A DNA stretch of 64,000 nt from G963662905 sp965230045 (lineage in GTDB: Bacteria; Bacteroidota; Bacteroidia; Bacteroidales; WRLA01), in NCBI GenBank assembly GCA_965230045.1, contig OZ245940.1, positions 124,001 to 188,000 of the forward strand, written 5' to 3'. The notes under the pieces were generated by a model, which made no database searches, had not been told where the DNA came from, and saw only the letters and a program-made list of their open reading frames with translations. Of this stretch, positions 1 to 8,864 are shown piece after piece; the first letter of the stretch is position 1, and each line of letters begins with the position of its first letter. Position numbers and translations under genes: made by a program.

Positions 1-1
1 T

Positions 2-466
2 TGGGAACTTGCAGGGATTGAAGAAACCCAGTTGGACAGCCTGAGGATCGATACCCTGGCCAATATTGCCGATACCGCACGCGGAATGGCCGGAGCCATG
101 GCACGTGGCCTATTGGAGTACGCCTATGGCTATCATTTTGTAAACTGCACCGAATGTGGGAACCAGAACAAAGACAGCGAAATAAAAGGCTGGAACATGC
201 CTGATAGTAGATCTGCAAAAACACAACTTGAAGTAAGCCCCAACCCGGCCAACACATGGATCCGGTTCAAGTATGAACTCCCTGAAAACAGTATGGCTAT
301 TATCCGCATTTCCAATACAAATGGCCAAACCATTGCAGAATTGACCCTGCAATCCGGCATGAAGGAATATGTTTGGGATGTACGAAACATCCCTTCAGGA
401 ACTTATTACTACCAGATGAGTACCAATAATCAAATTGCTTCAGGCACTTTCATTATTAATCATTAA
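2..466 (+). CDS. C-terminal part of a T9SS-secreted protein (5' end outside window)
   Basis: The reading frame is open from base 2, so the gene begins before the window and only its last 154 codons are seen. The final ~80 residues form a type A T9SS sorting domain: the strand LEVSPNPANTWIRF with the SPNPA turn, then beta strands, a GTYYYQMS strand and a last strand ending FIINH. Such domains send proteins through the type IX system for surface attachment or release. The upstream part (GLLEYAYGYHF, a CTEC motif) is too short to assign; a peptidase or other enzyme fused to the sorting tail is possible. A strong hairpin follows the stop. Confidence 0.8.
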   Translation, partial: WELAGIEETQLDSLRIDTLANIADTARGMAGAMARGLLEYAYGYHFVNCTECGNQNKDSEIKGWNMPDSRSAKTQLEVSPNPANTWIRFKYELPENSMAIIRISNTNGQTIAELTLQSGMKEYVWDVRNIPSGTYYYQMSTNNQIASGTFIINH

Positions 467-481
467 TTTTGAAAATTATCA

Positions 482-514
482 ATAAAGCACAGGGCAATAT
501 GCCCTGTGCTTTAT
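482..514 (+). terminator. Perfect 14-bp stem-loop terminator
   Basis: Bases 482-495 pair perfectly with 501-514 around a five-base loop (AATAT). The hairpin sits 16 bases after the stop of the truncated T9SS gene and just before the next ATG, so it probably ends that transcript. It also argues against the GTG at 506 as a start, because that codon lies in the stem. Confidence 0.7.
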
Positions 515-526
515 AAACCCATTTAC

Positions 527-2125
527 ATGAAAAAGTATCTACATTATATTTTTGGATCCGTTTTCCTTTTTTTATCTGCTAAATCATATACCCAACCGGC
601 TATTGTAGAAACCAATTTCACCTGGCAAAACTGCTTTGAAATTCCATATTTCAAAGGAGGCCTTGTTTCAGCAAATAATGGTTATTATTTAATATCGGGA
701 ACCGATGGTTCTGACACTATGATTAACAATTACCATGGCGGCACAGACATACTATTGGTACATACAGATTCGCTTGGAAATATTTTATGGAAAAAATGCT
801 ATGGCGGATCTGAACTGGATTATGGCCGGACACTTATATCTTCTTTGGACGGGCATATTTTTTTGATCGGCCGCACTTCATCCGATGATGGGGATGTTCA
901 AAGCCGCCAATGGGACGGGAGCCTGGCCTGGGTTGTAAAAATTGATCACCAGGGGGACATCATCTGGGAAAAAACTTTTGGCGTTGAACAAGGAACTGGC
1001 TTTGTTATAAGAAGCTACCTGGCCCTACCGGATGGGGGGATTGCGGTTTCTTCGGTAATCCAAGGTAAAAGCGGGGATGTCAGCCAGTATTTTGGAGGCA
1101 TTGATGTTTGGACCGTAAGGCTCGGCAACCAAGGCGAAATGCTATGGGAAAAAACTTACGGAAGCATAGGTCAATGGGATAATTTGCTCAGTATGCTTTA
1201 TACTGACGAGGGTACCATCATGTGTGCCGGTGCAGCAAGCATTGGGGAAGGAATGGTAAATTGCACGTTGCCTACCTCACAGGTAAGCAATGCATGGCTT
1301 TATGAAATAGACCTGATGGGCAACATCCTATGGCAGCATTGTTACGGGGGAGGGAGTCATGATATACCAGAGTGTATCATCCAATCCAATAATGGTTTTA
1401 CCGTTGCAGCAAGTAGTGATTCCTGGGGTGGGGATATTATTAACCAACACGGAAGAGGGGATATTTGGCTTTTTGAAACAGATTTTAATGGCAATATACT
1501 TTGGAGCAATTGCCTCGGTGGATCTTATTATGATTATCCCAGTAATATTTTCCCATTATCCGATGGTGGGTATATGGTGGTTGGATACAGCTCTTCTGTA
1601 GATGGGGACTTAGCCCCAACACAAACAAACTATAATAAAAAACTTTGGTTTATAAAAACTAACTACCAGGGCATTGGTCAATGGCAAAGGGTCATTTCAT
1701 CACGAAAGGATCTGGACAATTGGTATTCCCCTTTTGTCTTGCAAAAAGACGACAATACTTATGTAGTAGCCCAGGAAATAAAGGCTGGCGGGCCGGATAC
1801 CCGTTGCCCGGGAGCCACACCATCATCTGAAAACCCATATGTGTGGCTGTTTGAAGTAGAATTCACAGATCAATTTGTATCTGTAAACGAACTGCACGGC
1901 CAGGGCCTTAATGTAAGCCCCAACCCTGCCAAAGACTTAATGATGTTTGAGCTGCCTGCTATTGGGGAGCTGTGCGTTTATTCGGTTTCGGGGCATTTGC
2001 TGCACAAAGCGCACTGCCTGGCCGGAGATTATCATTACAATTGTGGCCATTTGAGCCCGGGGGTGTATTTCTACACTTTTATGACGGATGAGGCTTTGCT
2101 GCATGGGAAGGTGGTGGTGGAATAA
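527..2125 (+). CDS. T9SS-secreted beta-repeat protein, function unknown
   Basis: 532 residues from ATG 527; an in-frame GTG at 506 lies in the upstream terminator and is unlikely. The N-terminus is a signal peptide (MKKYLHYIFGSVFLFLSA). The body holds at least five repeats of about 60 residues with the pattern G-N/D-I-L-W-x-K-x-Y/F-G-G...DGG-y-x-v-x-G..S-x-D-G-D, a propeller-like repeat seen in many Bacteroidota surface proteins. The tail is a type A sorting domain (LNVSPNPAKDLMMFELP; final GKVVVE). No enzymatic motif was recognised; a binding or structural surface role is inference. The stop codon overlaps the edge of a dispersed foldback repeat. Confidence 0.85.
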   Translation: MKKYLHYIFGSVFLFLSAKSYTQPAIVETNFTWQNCFEIPYFKGGLVSANNGYYLISGTDGSDTMINNYHGGTDILLVHTDSLGNILWKKCYGGSELDYGRTLISSLDGHIFLIGRTSSDDGDVQSRQWDGSLAWVVKIDHQGDIIWEKTFGVEQGTGFVIRSYLALPDGGIAVSSVIQGKSGDVSQYFGGIDVWTVRLGNQGEMLWEKTYGSIGQWDNLLSMLYTDEGTIMCAGAASIGEGMVNCTLPTSQVSNAWLYEIDLMGNILWQHCYGGGSHDIPECIIQSNNGFTVAASSDSWGGDIINQHGRGDIWLFETDFNGNILWSNCLGGSYYDYPSNIFPLSDGGYMVVGYSSSVDGDLAPTQTNYNKKLWFIKTNYQGIGQWQRVISSRKDLDNWYSPFVLQKDDNTYVVAQEIKAGGPDTRCPGATPSSENPYVWLFEVEFTDQFVSVNELHGQGLNVSPNPAKDLMMFELPAIGELCVYSVSGHLLHKAHCLAGDYHYNCGHLSPGVYFYTFMTDEALLHGKVVVE

Positions 2126-2266
2126 TTTCTGTCCATAATGCCCGATCTCAGCGTTATTCTTGCCCTGAAAACATGGAGTCCCGTACGCACGGGACTCCAT
2201 GTTTTCAGTCCTGCGAATGCCTCGACCTCGAACATTCTGAACCAGAAATTTTAATTACAGACATGG
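2123..2266. repeat. Foldback intergenic repeat, copy A
   Basis: Starts at the stop codon of the previous gene with TAATTTCTGTCCATAATG, the same terminus (inverted) as the right end of the repeat at 9331-9485. It contains a perfect 20-bp stem (2165-2184 with 2189-2208) and the 25-bp family core GAATGCCTCGACC...ATTCTG at 2215-2239, which recurs at 9361-9385, 9518-9542 and 37743-37767. The right boundary is uncertain. From here to 2513 nothing else was recognised. Confidence 0.7.
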
Positions 2267-2513
2267 ATTTATTAATGTCGGCCTCTCGACTCCGCTCGAG
2301 GACCTTGGATTGAGGTTGAATACTTAAAATTAAGGTCCCTGAGCGTAATTGAATGGCCGCTTTATAAGACAAAAAACAAAGGAAATGAACGATAACCCAA
2401 ACTACAAACAAATGATAGAAAAACCGGAACGCATTTAAAATTCATCCAACATAGCGTTTTAAATAAAGGCACAGTTTTTGATACCAAAAGCTTCTGTATT
2501 TCAAATCATTTGT

Positions 2514-2873
2514 ATGAACCTTAAAAAGTATCATCGTTTTTTCAGCCCGAAGGCATTTTCAAAAAAGCTGCAGGGAATGAGCAAAAAAGGACTGTATCAA
2601 ATCCGTTACAATGCCATTCTCTTATTCGAAATTATGAAGTCGCCGGAAGTTCCAATCAAAAGCAAAGCTATGATTGCCGGAGCATTGGGCTACCTGATCC
2701 TGCCTACCGACATTATCCCCGATTTTGTTGCCGGCATTGGCTTTACCGACGATTTAAGCGTTTTGCTGATGCTGATGAACCAAATGCAATCGCTCATTAC
2801 TGAAGAAATGCAGCAGTTGGCCGCGCAAAAAGCCGGATCCTCGCCGGAAGTAGCAGAGAATTTATCCATCTAA
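2514..2873 (+). CDS. DUF1232 (YkvA-like) small membrane protein
   Basis: 119 residues from ATG 2514; a TTG 36 bases upstream would add 12 residues with no family support. The diagnostic DUF1232 segment is clear: KAMIAGALGYLILPTDIIPD followed by a short linker and FTDDLSVLLMLM, i.e. a hydrophobic helix, the LPxDxIPD turn and a second helix. Members are small inner-membrane proteins of unknown biochemical role. It lies 181 bases upstream of atpB on the same strand, possibly in the same transcription unit, but no functional link to ATP synthase is known. Confidence 0.85.
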   Translation: MNLKKYHRFFSPKAFSKKLQGMSKKGLYQIRYNAILLFEIMKSPEVPIKSKAMIAGALGYLILPTDIIPDFVAGIGFTDDLSVLLMLMNQMQSLITEEMQQLAAQKAGSSPEVAENLSI

Positions 2874-3054
2874 AAAAGACGAAAACAATTCCGTAATTCG
2901 TTGGTTGTTTGCAAGTGTATATGAAGGCCGGTTTAAAGCTCTTTGTGCAATTGTAAAATCTTTATTTTGGTAATTGACTTCCAAAATAAAAAATCCTTAG
3001 GAATGCTCCCGATTTTGGAGAATATTTCATAAACTTGCACGGAAATCCAGTTAA

Positions 3055-4254
3055 ATGGTTGATTCTATGAAGAAGATGGTGAGAATACAGAAAAAAAATA
3101 TACTACAAGTCATAACCGCCGCAGTCCTGATCGGACTGTTTTTCTATAATGCTGCTACACCGGTGCTTCTGGCTCAGGACCACCACAATCATCAAAACGC
3201 AATTCATACTGAAACAGAAGACATTGCAGATTTCGAACAGATTCATGAAGAGGAGTATAATGCCGGTGAAATGATCATTGAGCATATTGTGGACGCCCAT
3301 GAATGGCACATTGCTGATTTCGGACATACGCATATTACCGTCTATCTTCCCATCATCCTGCTCCACGATGGCGAGCTGCACATTTTTTCATCCAAACATC
3401 TTGAGCACGGTCAATCTGCACACAATGGTTTTGCTTTGGCGCATGGCGGCCCGCACGAAGGCAAATTTGTAAAAATAATGGAATATGATTTCCTCGAAAG
3501 GGGCATCATCACCGAAGATACCGAAGCCAGCCTGCCCTATGATTTCTCCATCACCAAAAACGTACTTGCCATTTTCGTTAGTATGATCATCATCCTCTGG
3601 ATTTTCATCGGCATTGCCCGTGCCTATACGCGCCGTCCGGGACAAGCACCCAAAGGCATGCAATCCCTCATGGAGCCGATCATCCTTTTTATCCGCGACG
3701 ACATCGCGAAAGCCAGTATAGGCGAAAAAAAATACGCGAAATACATGCCCTACCTGCTCACTTTGTTCTTTTTCATTTTCCTGAACAACCTGATGGGGCT
3801 GATCCCTATATTTCCTTTTGGAGCCAATGTAACGGGCAATATTGCCGTAACCATGGTTCTGGCTGTTTTCACTTTTGTGATTACAACCTTCAGCGGAAAC
3901 AAAAATTACTGGATGCACATCATCAACGCGCCGGGGGTTCCCTGGTGGCTCAAATTTCCGGTTCCTTTGATGCCAATCGTTGAAATCATTGGTGTTTTTA
4001 CAAAACCCTTTGTACTCATGGTCCGTCTCTTTGCCAACATCGCGGCAGGCCACATCATCGTGCTGGGTTTTATGAGCCTGATCTTCATTTTTGGAAGCAT
4101 CAACGCATATCTGGGATTGGGCGTGAGCGTGGTAAGCCTTCTGTTCAGCGTATTTATGAGCGTGCTGGAACTTCTGGTGGCATTTATTCAGGCATACGTA
4201 TTTACACTTCTTTCGGCACTATATTTTGGCATGGCCACCGAAGAACATCATTAA
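3055..4254 (+). CDS. atpB: F1Fo ATP synthase subunit a
   Basis: 399 residues. Membrane stator subunit that forms the two proton half-channels beside the c-ring. The key helix is visible as MVRLFANIAAGHI with the essential arginine at residue 324, followed by C-terminal hydrophobic helices ending in LLSALYFGMATEEHH. The protein is longer than the ~270-residue enterobacterial form because of a ~170-residue N-terminal part with a signal-like helix (residues 13-32) and a His/Glu-rich segment (DHHNHQNAIHTETED), an extension also found in Bacteroidota homologues. First gene of atpBEFHAG; atpI is not seen upstream. Confidence 0.95.
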   Translation: MVDSMKKMVRIQKKNILQVITAAVLIGLFFYNAATPVLLAQDHHNHQNAIHTETEDIADFEQIHEEEYNAGEMIIEHIVDAHEWHIADFGHTHITVYLPIILLHDGELHIFSSKHLEHGQSAHNGFALAHGGPHEGKFVKIMEYDFLERGIITEDTEASLPYDFSITKNVLAIFVSMIIILWIFIGIARAYTRRPGQAPKGMQSLMEPIILFIRDDIAKASIGEKKYAKYMPYLLTLFFFIFLNNLMGLIPIFPFGANVTGNIAVTMVLAVFTFVITTFSGNKNYWMHIINAPGVPWWLKFPVPLMPIVEIIGVFTKPFVLMVRLFANIAAGHIIVLGFMSLIFIFGSINAYLGLGVSVVSLLFSVFMSVLELLVAFIQAYVFTLLSALYFGMATEEHH

Positions 4255-4290
4255 ACGAACTCCATTTACTCACTTAAATAATATGTAATT

Positions 4291-4551
4291 ATGGAACTTC
4301 TCACTATTTTATTGCAAGCAGTAGCAGACCTCGCTCCTTATGCAAAACTGGGTGCCGGATTTGGCGCAGGTATTGCAGCTATTGGTGCAGGTATCGGTAT
4401 TGGCCAGATTGGCCGCGCAGCAGTTGAAAGTATTGCCCGTCAGCCGGAGGCTGTTGGCGATATCCGTTCCAACATGATTGTTGCAGCCGCCCTTATCGAA
4501 GGTGTTGCTTTCTTTGCTATCGTAGTTTGTCTGTTGATTGTATTTATTTAA
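4291..4551 (+). CDS. atpE: F1Fo ATP synthase subunit c
   Basis: 86 residues, two transmembrane hairpin helices joined by the polar loop ARQPE (residues 49-53). The ion-binding carboxylate is Glu70 in helix 2 (ALIEGVAFF). It is followed by Gly-Val rather than the Ser/Thr of Na+-binding rings, and helix 1 seems to lack the Na+-type Gln at the matching depth, so proton coupling is the likelier reading (inference from motif comparison). Glycine-rich helix 1 (GAGIAAIGAGIGIG) is typical. It lies 36 bases after atpB and is followed by a strong hairpin before atpF. Confidence 0.96.
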   Translation: MELLTILLQAVADLAPYAKLGAGFGAGIAAIGAGIGIGQIGRAAVESIARQPEAVGDIRSNMIVAAALIEGVAFFAIVVCLLIVFI

Positions 4552-4568
4552 AACAGGCTTTTGCTTTT

Positions 4569-4591
4569 TGTCCCGGCGATTGGCCGGGACA
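4569..4591 (+). other. Intercistronic stem-loop between atpE and atpF
   Basis: TGTCCCGGC (4569-4577) pairs perfectly with GCCGGGACA (4583-4591) around GATTG. There is no U-run of terminator length after it, so it may protect or delimit the atpE message rather than end transcription. Nine GC-rich pairs make it a strong structure. Confidence 0.6.
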
Positions 4592-4634
4592 GAAGGCTTT
4601 CTTATGATTAAAAAACGAACAAACAAATAGAACT

Positions 4635-5129
4635 ATGGAACTTGTAAATCCGGGACTGGGATTGATTTTTTGGATGACCGTTTCTTTTCTCATCCTTTTG
4701 TTTTTACTGCGGAAGTTTGCATGGAAACCGATTTTATCGGCTTTAAAAGATCGCGAAGACAGCATTGAAGAAGCGCTGCATATGGCAGAAAAAGCCCGGG
4801 AGGAGATGGCCCAGCTCAAATCGAAGAATGAAGATTTATTGCGCGAAGCCCGTCAGGAGCGCGAGCAAATGCTCAAAGAAGCCCGTGCTGCACGCGATGC
4901 CATGATCGAAGAAGCCAAAGAAAAAGCTTCACTTGAAGGCCAGCGCATACTCGAGCAGGCCGCCGAAAACACCGCCCGCCAAATGGAAAGCGCAAAGCAG
5001 GAACTCAAAAATCAGCTTGCCGAGTTTTCGATTAAAATTGCCGAGCAGATCCTCAAGGAAAAACTTGCCGATGACAAGCAGCAGCAAGAACTGGTTGCCA
5101 AACTCGTAAAAGAAACCCATTTTAACTAA
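4635..5129 (+). CDS. atpF: F1Fo ATP synthase subunit b
   Basis: 164 residues. One N-terminal transmembrane helix (LGLIFWMTVSFLILLFLLRK) followed by a long charged helix rich in E, A, R and K that forms the peripheral stalk dimer (KDREDSIEEALHMAEKAREE...). Length and layout match canonical b subunits. It is the third gene of the operon, 83 bases after atpE (with the hairpin between) and 4 bases before atpH, so translation of b and delta is probably coupled. Confidence 0.95.
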   Translation: MELVNPGLGLIFWMTVSFLILLFLLRKFAWKPILSALKDREDSIEEALHMAEKAREEMAQLKSKNEDLLREARQEREQMLKEARAARDAMIEEAKEKASLEGQRILEQAAENTARQMESAKQELKNQLAEFSIKIAEQILKEKLADDKQQQELVAKLVKETHFN

Positions 5130-5133
5130 GCCT

Positions 5134-5673
5134 ATGAAATCAGCACATATCGCCAGGCCATACGCAAAGGCATTGCTGGATTTCGCGCTGGAAAACAAGC
5201 AGGAAGACCAGGTTTTTGCCGATATGCAATTGGTTGAAAACACATGCAGGAATTCCCGGGAACTGCTGGCCATGCTCAAAAGCCCCATCATCAGGGCAAA
5301 GCAAAAACTTAATGTGATCAATGCCCTTTTTCAAGACAGAATCACAGAAATTTCCACACGTTTCCTCAGCATTATCCTGCAAAAAGGCCGCGATGCCTGG
5401 ATGCCGGAAATTGCCGCACAATACGTTGCCGAATACAAGAAATTCAAGGGCATTATGAGCTCTGAGCTTACAACGGCAACAGGCATCAGCAATGAAAGCC
5501 GCGAAGAAATTATCCGCATGCTTAAAGAATTTTCGGGCAAAGAAATTGAAATGAGCGAGAAAACCGACCCTGCACTTATTGGAGGTTTTGTTTTGCGCTT
5601 CGAAGACAAAAGATATGATACCAGCGTTCGCACACAGCTCAACGAACTGAAAAGCGAACTCCTGACCAAATAA
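5134..5673 (+). CDS. atpH: F1Fo ATP synthase subunit delta
   Basis: 179 residues. Joins the top of F1 to the peripheral stalk. Family features are the N-terminal ARPYAKALLDFALE helix, the LKSPIIRAKQKLNVINALF segment, and the C-terminal IGGFVLRFEDKRYDTSVRTQL signature followed by the last helix (LNELKSELL). No disruption seen. It starts 4 bases after the atpF stop. Confidence 0.95.
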   Translation: MKSAHIARPYAKALLDFALENKQEDQVFADMQLVENTCRNSRELLAMLKSPIIRAKQKLNVINALFQDRITEISTRFLSIILQKGRDAWMPEIAAQYVAEYKKFKGIMSSELTTATGISNESREEIIRMLKEFSGKEIEMSEKTDPALIGGFVLRFEDKRYDTSVRTQLNELKSELLTK

Positions 5674-5711
5674 TTGATAAACAGAATACTAACAGTAGAA
5701 ATTGATATATT

Positions 5712-7295
5712 ATGGCAGAAATAAAAGCCGCTGAAGTTTCCGCTATACTGCGCCAGCAACTGGGCGCTTACAAAAGCGAAAGTGAATTGGAAGAAGTAGG
5801 TACCATTTTGCAGGTAGGTGATGGTATTGCACGTGTTTACGGGCTTAATAATTGCGAATCGGGTGAACTCCTTGATTTCGGTAGCGATCACGTTATGGGA
5901 ATCGCAATGAACCTTGAAGAAGACAACGTGGGCGCTGTGCTCCTCGGTGAATCATCATTGCTCAAAGAGGGCGATACCGTAAAACGTACCGGCAAAATAT
6001 CTTCAATTGATTTCTCTGAAGGAATGCTGGGCCGCGTGGTAAATACTATCGGCATGCCCCTGGATGGCAAAGGCGAAATTGAAGGTGATAAATTTACTCT
6101 GCCCCTGGAACGCAAAGCGCCGGGTGTAATTTACCGTCAGCCTGTGAGCCAGCCACTTCAAACCGGTATCAAAGCCATTGATGCAATGATCCCGATTGGC
6201 CGCGGACAGCGCGAGCTGATCATTGGCGACCGTCAGACCGGTAAATCTGCCATTGCCATTGACACCATCATCAACCAAAGAGAAAATTTTGAAAACGGCA
6301 AACCGGTTTATTGTGTTTATGTTGCTGTGGGTCAAAAAGGTTCTACTGTTGCCAATTTTGTTGACACACTCGAGAAACACGGTGCAATGGACTATACCGT
6401 TGTGGTTTCGGCTACAGCTTCCGATCCTGCAGCACTTCAGTTTTATGCTCCTTTTGCCGGAGCTGCCATTGGTGAATTTTTTCGCGATACAGGCCGCGAT
6501 GCGCTGGTAATTTATGACGACCTTTCAAAACAGGCTGTTTCTTACCGTGAAGTATCGTTGCTGCTGCGCCGCCCTCCGGGACGTGAAGCATATCCTGGAG
6601 ATGTGTTTTATCTCCACTCACGCCTGCTCGAACGCGCAGCGAAAATCATCGAATCCGATGAAATCGCACGCCAGATGAACGATATGCCCGAGGCCATACG
6701 CCCATTGGCAAAAGGTGGCGGATCGCTTACCGCACTGCCCATTATCGAAACGCAGGCCGGTGACGTTTCTGCATATATCCCAACCAACGTAATTTCCATT
6801 ACCGATGGCCAGATTTTCCTCGAAACAAACCTCTTCAATGCCGGTATCCGCCCTGCCATCAACGTAGGTATTTCCGTATCGCGTGTAGGTGGTAACGCAC
6901 AGGTCAAGTCCATGAAAAAAGTCTCCGGAACCCTGAAACTCGATCAGGCTCAATTCCGTGAGCTGGAAGCATTTGCCAAATTTGGCTCCGACCTCGATGC
7001 TGCCACACAAGCCGTGCTTGATAAAGGGAAACGTAATGTGGAAATCCTGAAGCAGCCACAATACAGCCCGGTTCCGGTGGGCAAACAGGTAGCGATTATT
7101 TATGCCGGCACAAAAGGCTTGCTCAGGGATGTTCCGGTGGATAAGGTAAGCAATTTCGAAGAGGAATTCCTTGGTTTGATGGAACAAAAACATGCAGAAA
7201 GTATTGCACAAATGGCCGAAGGAAAATGGACGCCCGAACTGGCTAAAGTGATTGAAGAAGCTGCTGCGGAGATTTCTTCGACTTATAAGAAATAA
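5712..7295 (+). CDS. atpA: F1Fo ATP synthase subunit alpha
   Basis: 527 residues, the usual length. The non-catalytic nucleotide-binding subunit of F1. Walker A is GDRQTGKS at residues 172-179, and VGISVSRVGGNAQ with the arginine finger is present. The N-terminal beta-barrel and C-terminal helical domain (to SSTYKK) are complete. It follows atpH by 38 bases and precedes atpG by 25. The catalytic beta subunit is not encoded in this window. Confidence 0.97.
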   Translation: MAEIKAAEVSAILRQQLGAYKSESELEEVGTILQVGDGIARVYGLNNCESGELLDFGSDHVMGIAMNLEEDNVGAVLLGESSLLKEGDTVKRTGKISSIDFSEGMLGRVVNTIGMPLDGKGEIEGDKFTLPLERKAPGVIYRQPVSQPLQTGIKAIDAMIPIGRGQRELIIGDRQTGKSAIAIDTIINQRENFENGKPVYCVYVAVGQKGSTVANFVDTLEKHGAMDYTVVVSATASDPAALQFYAPFAGAAIGEFFRDTGRDALVIYDDLSKQAVSYREVSLLLRRPPGREAYPGDVFYLHSRLLERAAKIIESDEIARQMNDMPEAIRPLAKGGGSLTALPIIETQAGDVSAYIPTNVISITDGQIFLETNLFNAGIRPAINVGISVSRVGGNAQVKSMKKVSGTLKLDQAQFRELEAFAKFGSDLDAATQAVLDKGKRNVEILKQPQYSPVPVGKQVAIIYAGTKGLLRDVPVDKVSNFEEEFLGLMEQKHAESIAQMAEGKWTPELAKVIEEAAAEISSTYKK

Positions 7296-7320
7296 GAATT
7301 TTTGAACTAATTTATTTAGG

Positions 7321-8202
7321 ATGGCTAATCTTAAGGAAGTACGCACACGCATTGAATCCGTTCAATCGACCCGGCAAATCACCAGCGCCATGAAAATGGT
7401 TGCCGCATCCAAGCTGCGCAAAGCACAAAATGCGGTGATGACACTCCGGCCGTATTCCAACCGACTCAATAATATTTTGGATAATATCACGGCCAGCCTC
7501 GCCGATGACCAGCAAAGCCCTTTCAGCGAAAAGCGTGAAGCAGAAAAGGTGCTGATGGTGTTGATTTCGAGCAATAAAGGACTTTGTGGGGCTTTTAATA
7601 CCAATGTGATCAAAAGGGCAAACCACCTCATTGCAAATGAGTATAAAGCACAGGCCGATGCCGGGAACCTGAAGCTGATCTGTGCCGGAAAAAAAGTCAG
7701 TGAAATTTTTGCCAAAAGCCCGATCGACGTTCTGATGAGCAAAGACGGCCTGCTTGACAATCCTTCATTCGACGATGTGGCAGCACTGGCAGAAGAAGTG
7801 ATGCAACTTTTCCTGGAGAAAAAAACCGACGAAGTCATTCTGATTTATAACCAGTTCAAGAATGCGGCAACGCAGGTCATCCAAACAGAAAATTTCCTTC
7901 CAGTAATTCCGGAACCAACGGAAAATCAAGAGAAAGAAGAAACCGATTATATTTTTGAACCGGGAAGGGAAACAATTGTTAAAGAATTAGTACCTAAGAT
8001 TTTAAAGGTACAGTTGTTCAAAGCTTTCCTGGATTCATTTGCGGCAGAACACGGAGCACGTATGACCGCCATGCACCAGGCCACCGACAATGCAACAACA
8101 TTGCTGGGCGAACTGAAACTGGCTTATAACAAAGCACGCCAGGCCGCTATTACCAACGAAATCCTCGAAATTGTCAGCGGTGCTGAAGCTTTGAAAGGAT
8201 AG
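7321..8202 (+). CDS. atpG: F1Fo ATP synthase subunit gamma
   Basis: 293 residues. Central rotor shaft. The N-terminal helix (LKEVRTRIESVQSTRQITSAMKMVAA in part) and the C-terminal helix (ARMTAMHQATDNATTLLGEL then KARQAAITNEILEIVSGA) are the conserved coiled-coil halves; the middle has the SSNKGLCGAFNTN strand of the Rossmann-like domain. Last gene of the atpBEFHAG cluster. atpD and atpC do not follow; ferritin starts only 29 bases downstream. Confidence 0.96.
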   Translation: MANLKEVRTRIESVQSTRQITSAMKMVAASKLRKAQNAVMTLRPYSNRLNNILDNITASLADDQQSPFSEKREAEKVLMVLISSNKGLCGAFNTNVIKRANHLIANEYKAQADAGNLKLICAGKKVSEIFAKSPIDVLMSKDGLLDNPSFDDVAALAEEVMQLFLEKKTDEVILIYNQFKNAATQVIQTENFLPVIPEPTENQEKEETDYIFEPGRETIVKELVPKILKVQLFKAFLDSFAAEHGARMTAMHQATDNATTLLGELKLAYNKARQAAITNEILEIVSGAEALKG

Positions 8203-8231
8203 AATAACAAACCAAAAAAACGCAATAAACA

Positions 8232-8744
8232 ATGATTACAGAAAAATTAGAAAAAGCAATAAACGAGCAGATTAAAAAAGAAGAACATTCTTCACGTATT
8301 TATCTCGCTATGGCCAGCTGGTGCGAAACCAATGGTTTTCCCGGGGCTGCTGCCTTCCTCTATGAGCAAAGTGTGGAAGAGCGCGACCATATGATGAAAT
8401 TTGTGCATTATCTGAACGATCGCGGCGGATATGCTGTTCCCGCTGCTTTAGAGCAACCACCCTATGAATTTAAGGATTTGCTGGATATTTTCGAGCAGGT
8501 TTTGAAGCACGAACAATACATCACTGCATCCATCAATGATCTTTATGAACTTACACTGGGCGAAAGGGATTACACAACCGGTAATTTCCTGCAGTGGTTC
8601 ATCAATGAACAGATCGAAGAAGAAAGCACCATGTCGGAAATCCTGGATAAAATCCGCCTGATTGGCGATGCCAAAGGTGGTTTCTTCCATATGGATAAGG
8701 AGTTGAGTTCGATGGCGGCAGCACGTCAGGATGGAGCGGAATAA
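8232..8744 (+). CDS. ftnA: Non-haem ferritin (iron storage)
   Basis: 170 residues, a four-helix bundle of the bacterial ferritin family that oxidises Fe(II) and stores it inside a 24-mer shell. Ferroxidase-site residues are recognisable: Glu in NEQIKKEEHSS (helix A), EERDHM (Glu/His, helix B), the Glu-rich QYITASINDLYELT region (helix C) and FLQWFINEQIEEE (helix D). No Met haem ligand of bacterioferritin was identified. It starts 29 bases after atpG with no terminator between, so it may be read through from the atp operon; its own terminator is at 8822-8857. Confidence 0.9.
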   Translation: MITEKLEKAINEQIKKEEHSSRIYLAMASWCETNGFPGAAAFLYEQSVEERDHMMKFVHYLNDRGGYAVPAALEQPPYEFKDLLDIFEQVLKHEQYITASINDLYELTLGERDYTTGNFLQWFINEQIEEESTMSEILDKIRLIGDAKGGFFHMDKELSSMAAARQDGAE

Positions 8745-8821
8745 TATTTGCCAAAAACAAATTGAAAATTGTGTTAAGCACAAAACTTTCTGATTGCAAA
8801 AATTTTTAAACAAATAAAACA

Positions 8822-8857
8822 AAGCTGCCCCGGATCTATTCTTTGGCAGCTTTTTTT
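8822..8857 (+). terminator. Rho-independent terminator after ferritin
   Basis: GCTGCC (8824-8829) pairs with GGCAGC (8845-8850), extended by A/T pairs, and runs into seven Ts. The next start codon, 8865, lies only eight bases after the T-run. Confidence 0.8.
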
Positions 8858-8864
8858 GGGCTTT

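Noticed and set aside
506..526. GTG start for the T9SS protein at 506
   Set aside because: Lies in the stem of the upstream terminator; ATG 527 gives a normal signal peptide.
3388..4053. 221-codon minus-strand ORF
   Set aside because: Lies wholly antisense to atpB, with His/Asp/Glu-heavy shadow composition and no family motif.
6618..7352. 244-codon minus-strand ORF
   Set aside because: Antisense shadow of atpA and the atpG start; no recognisable protein features.
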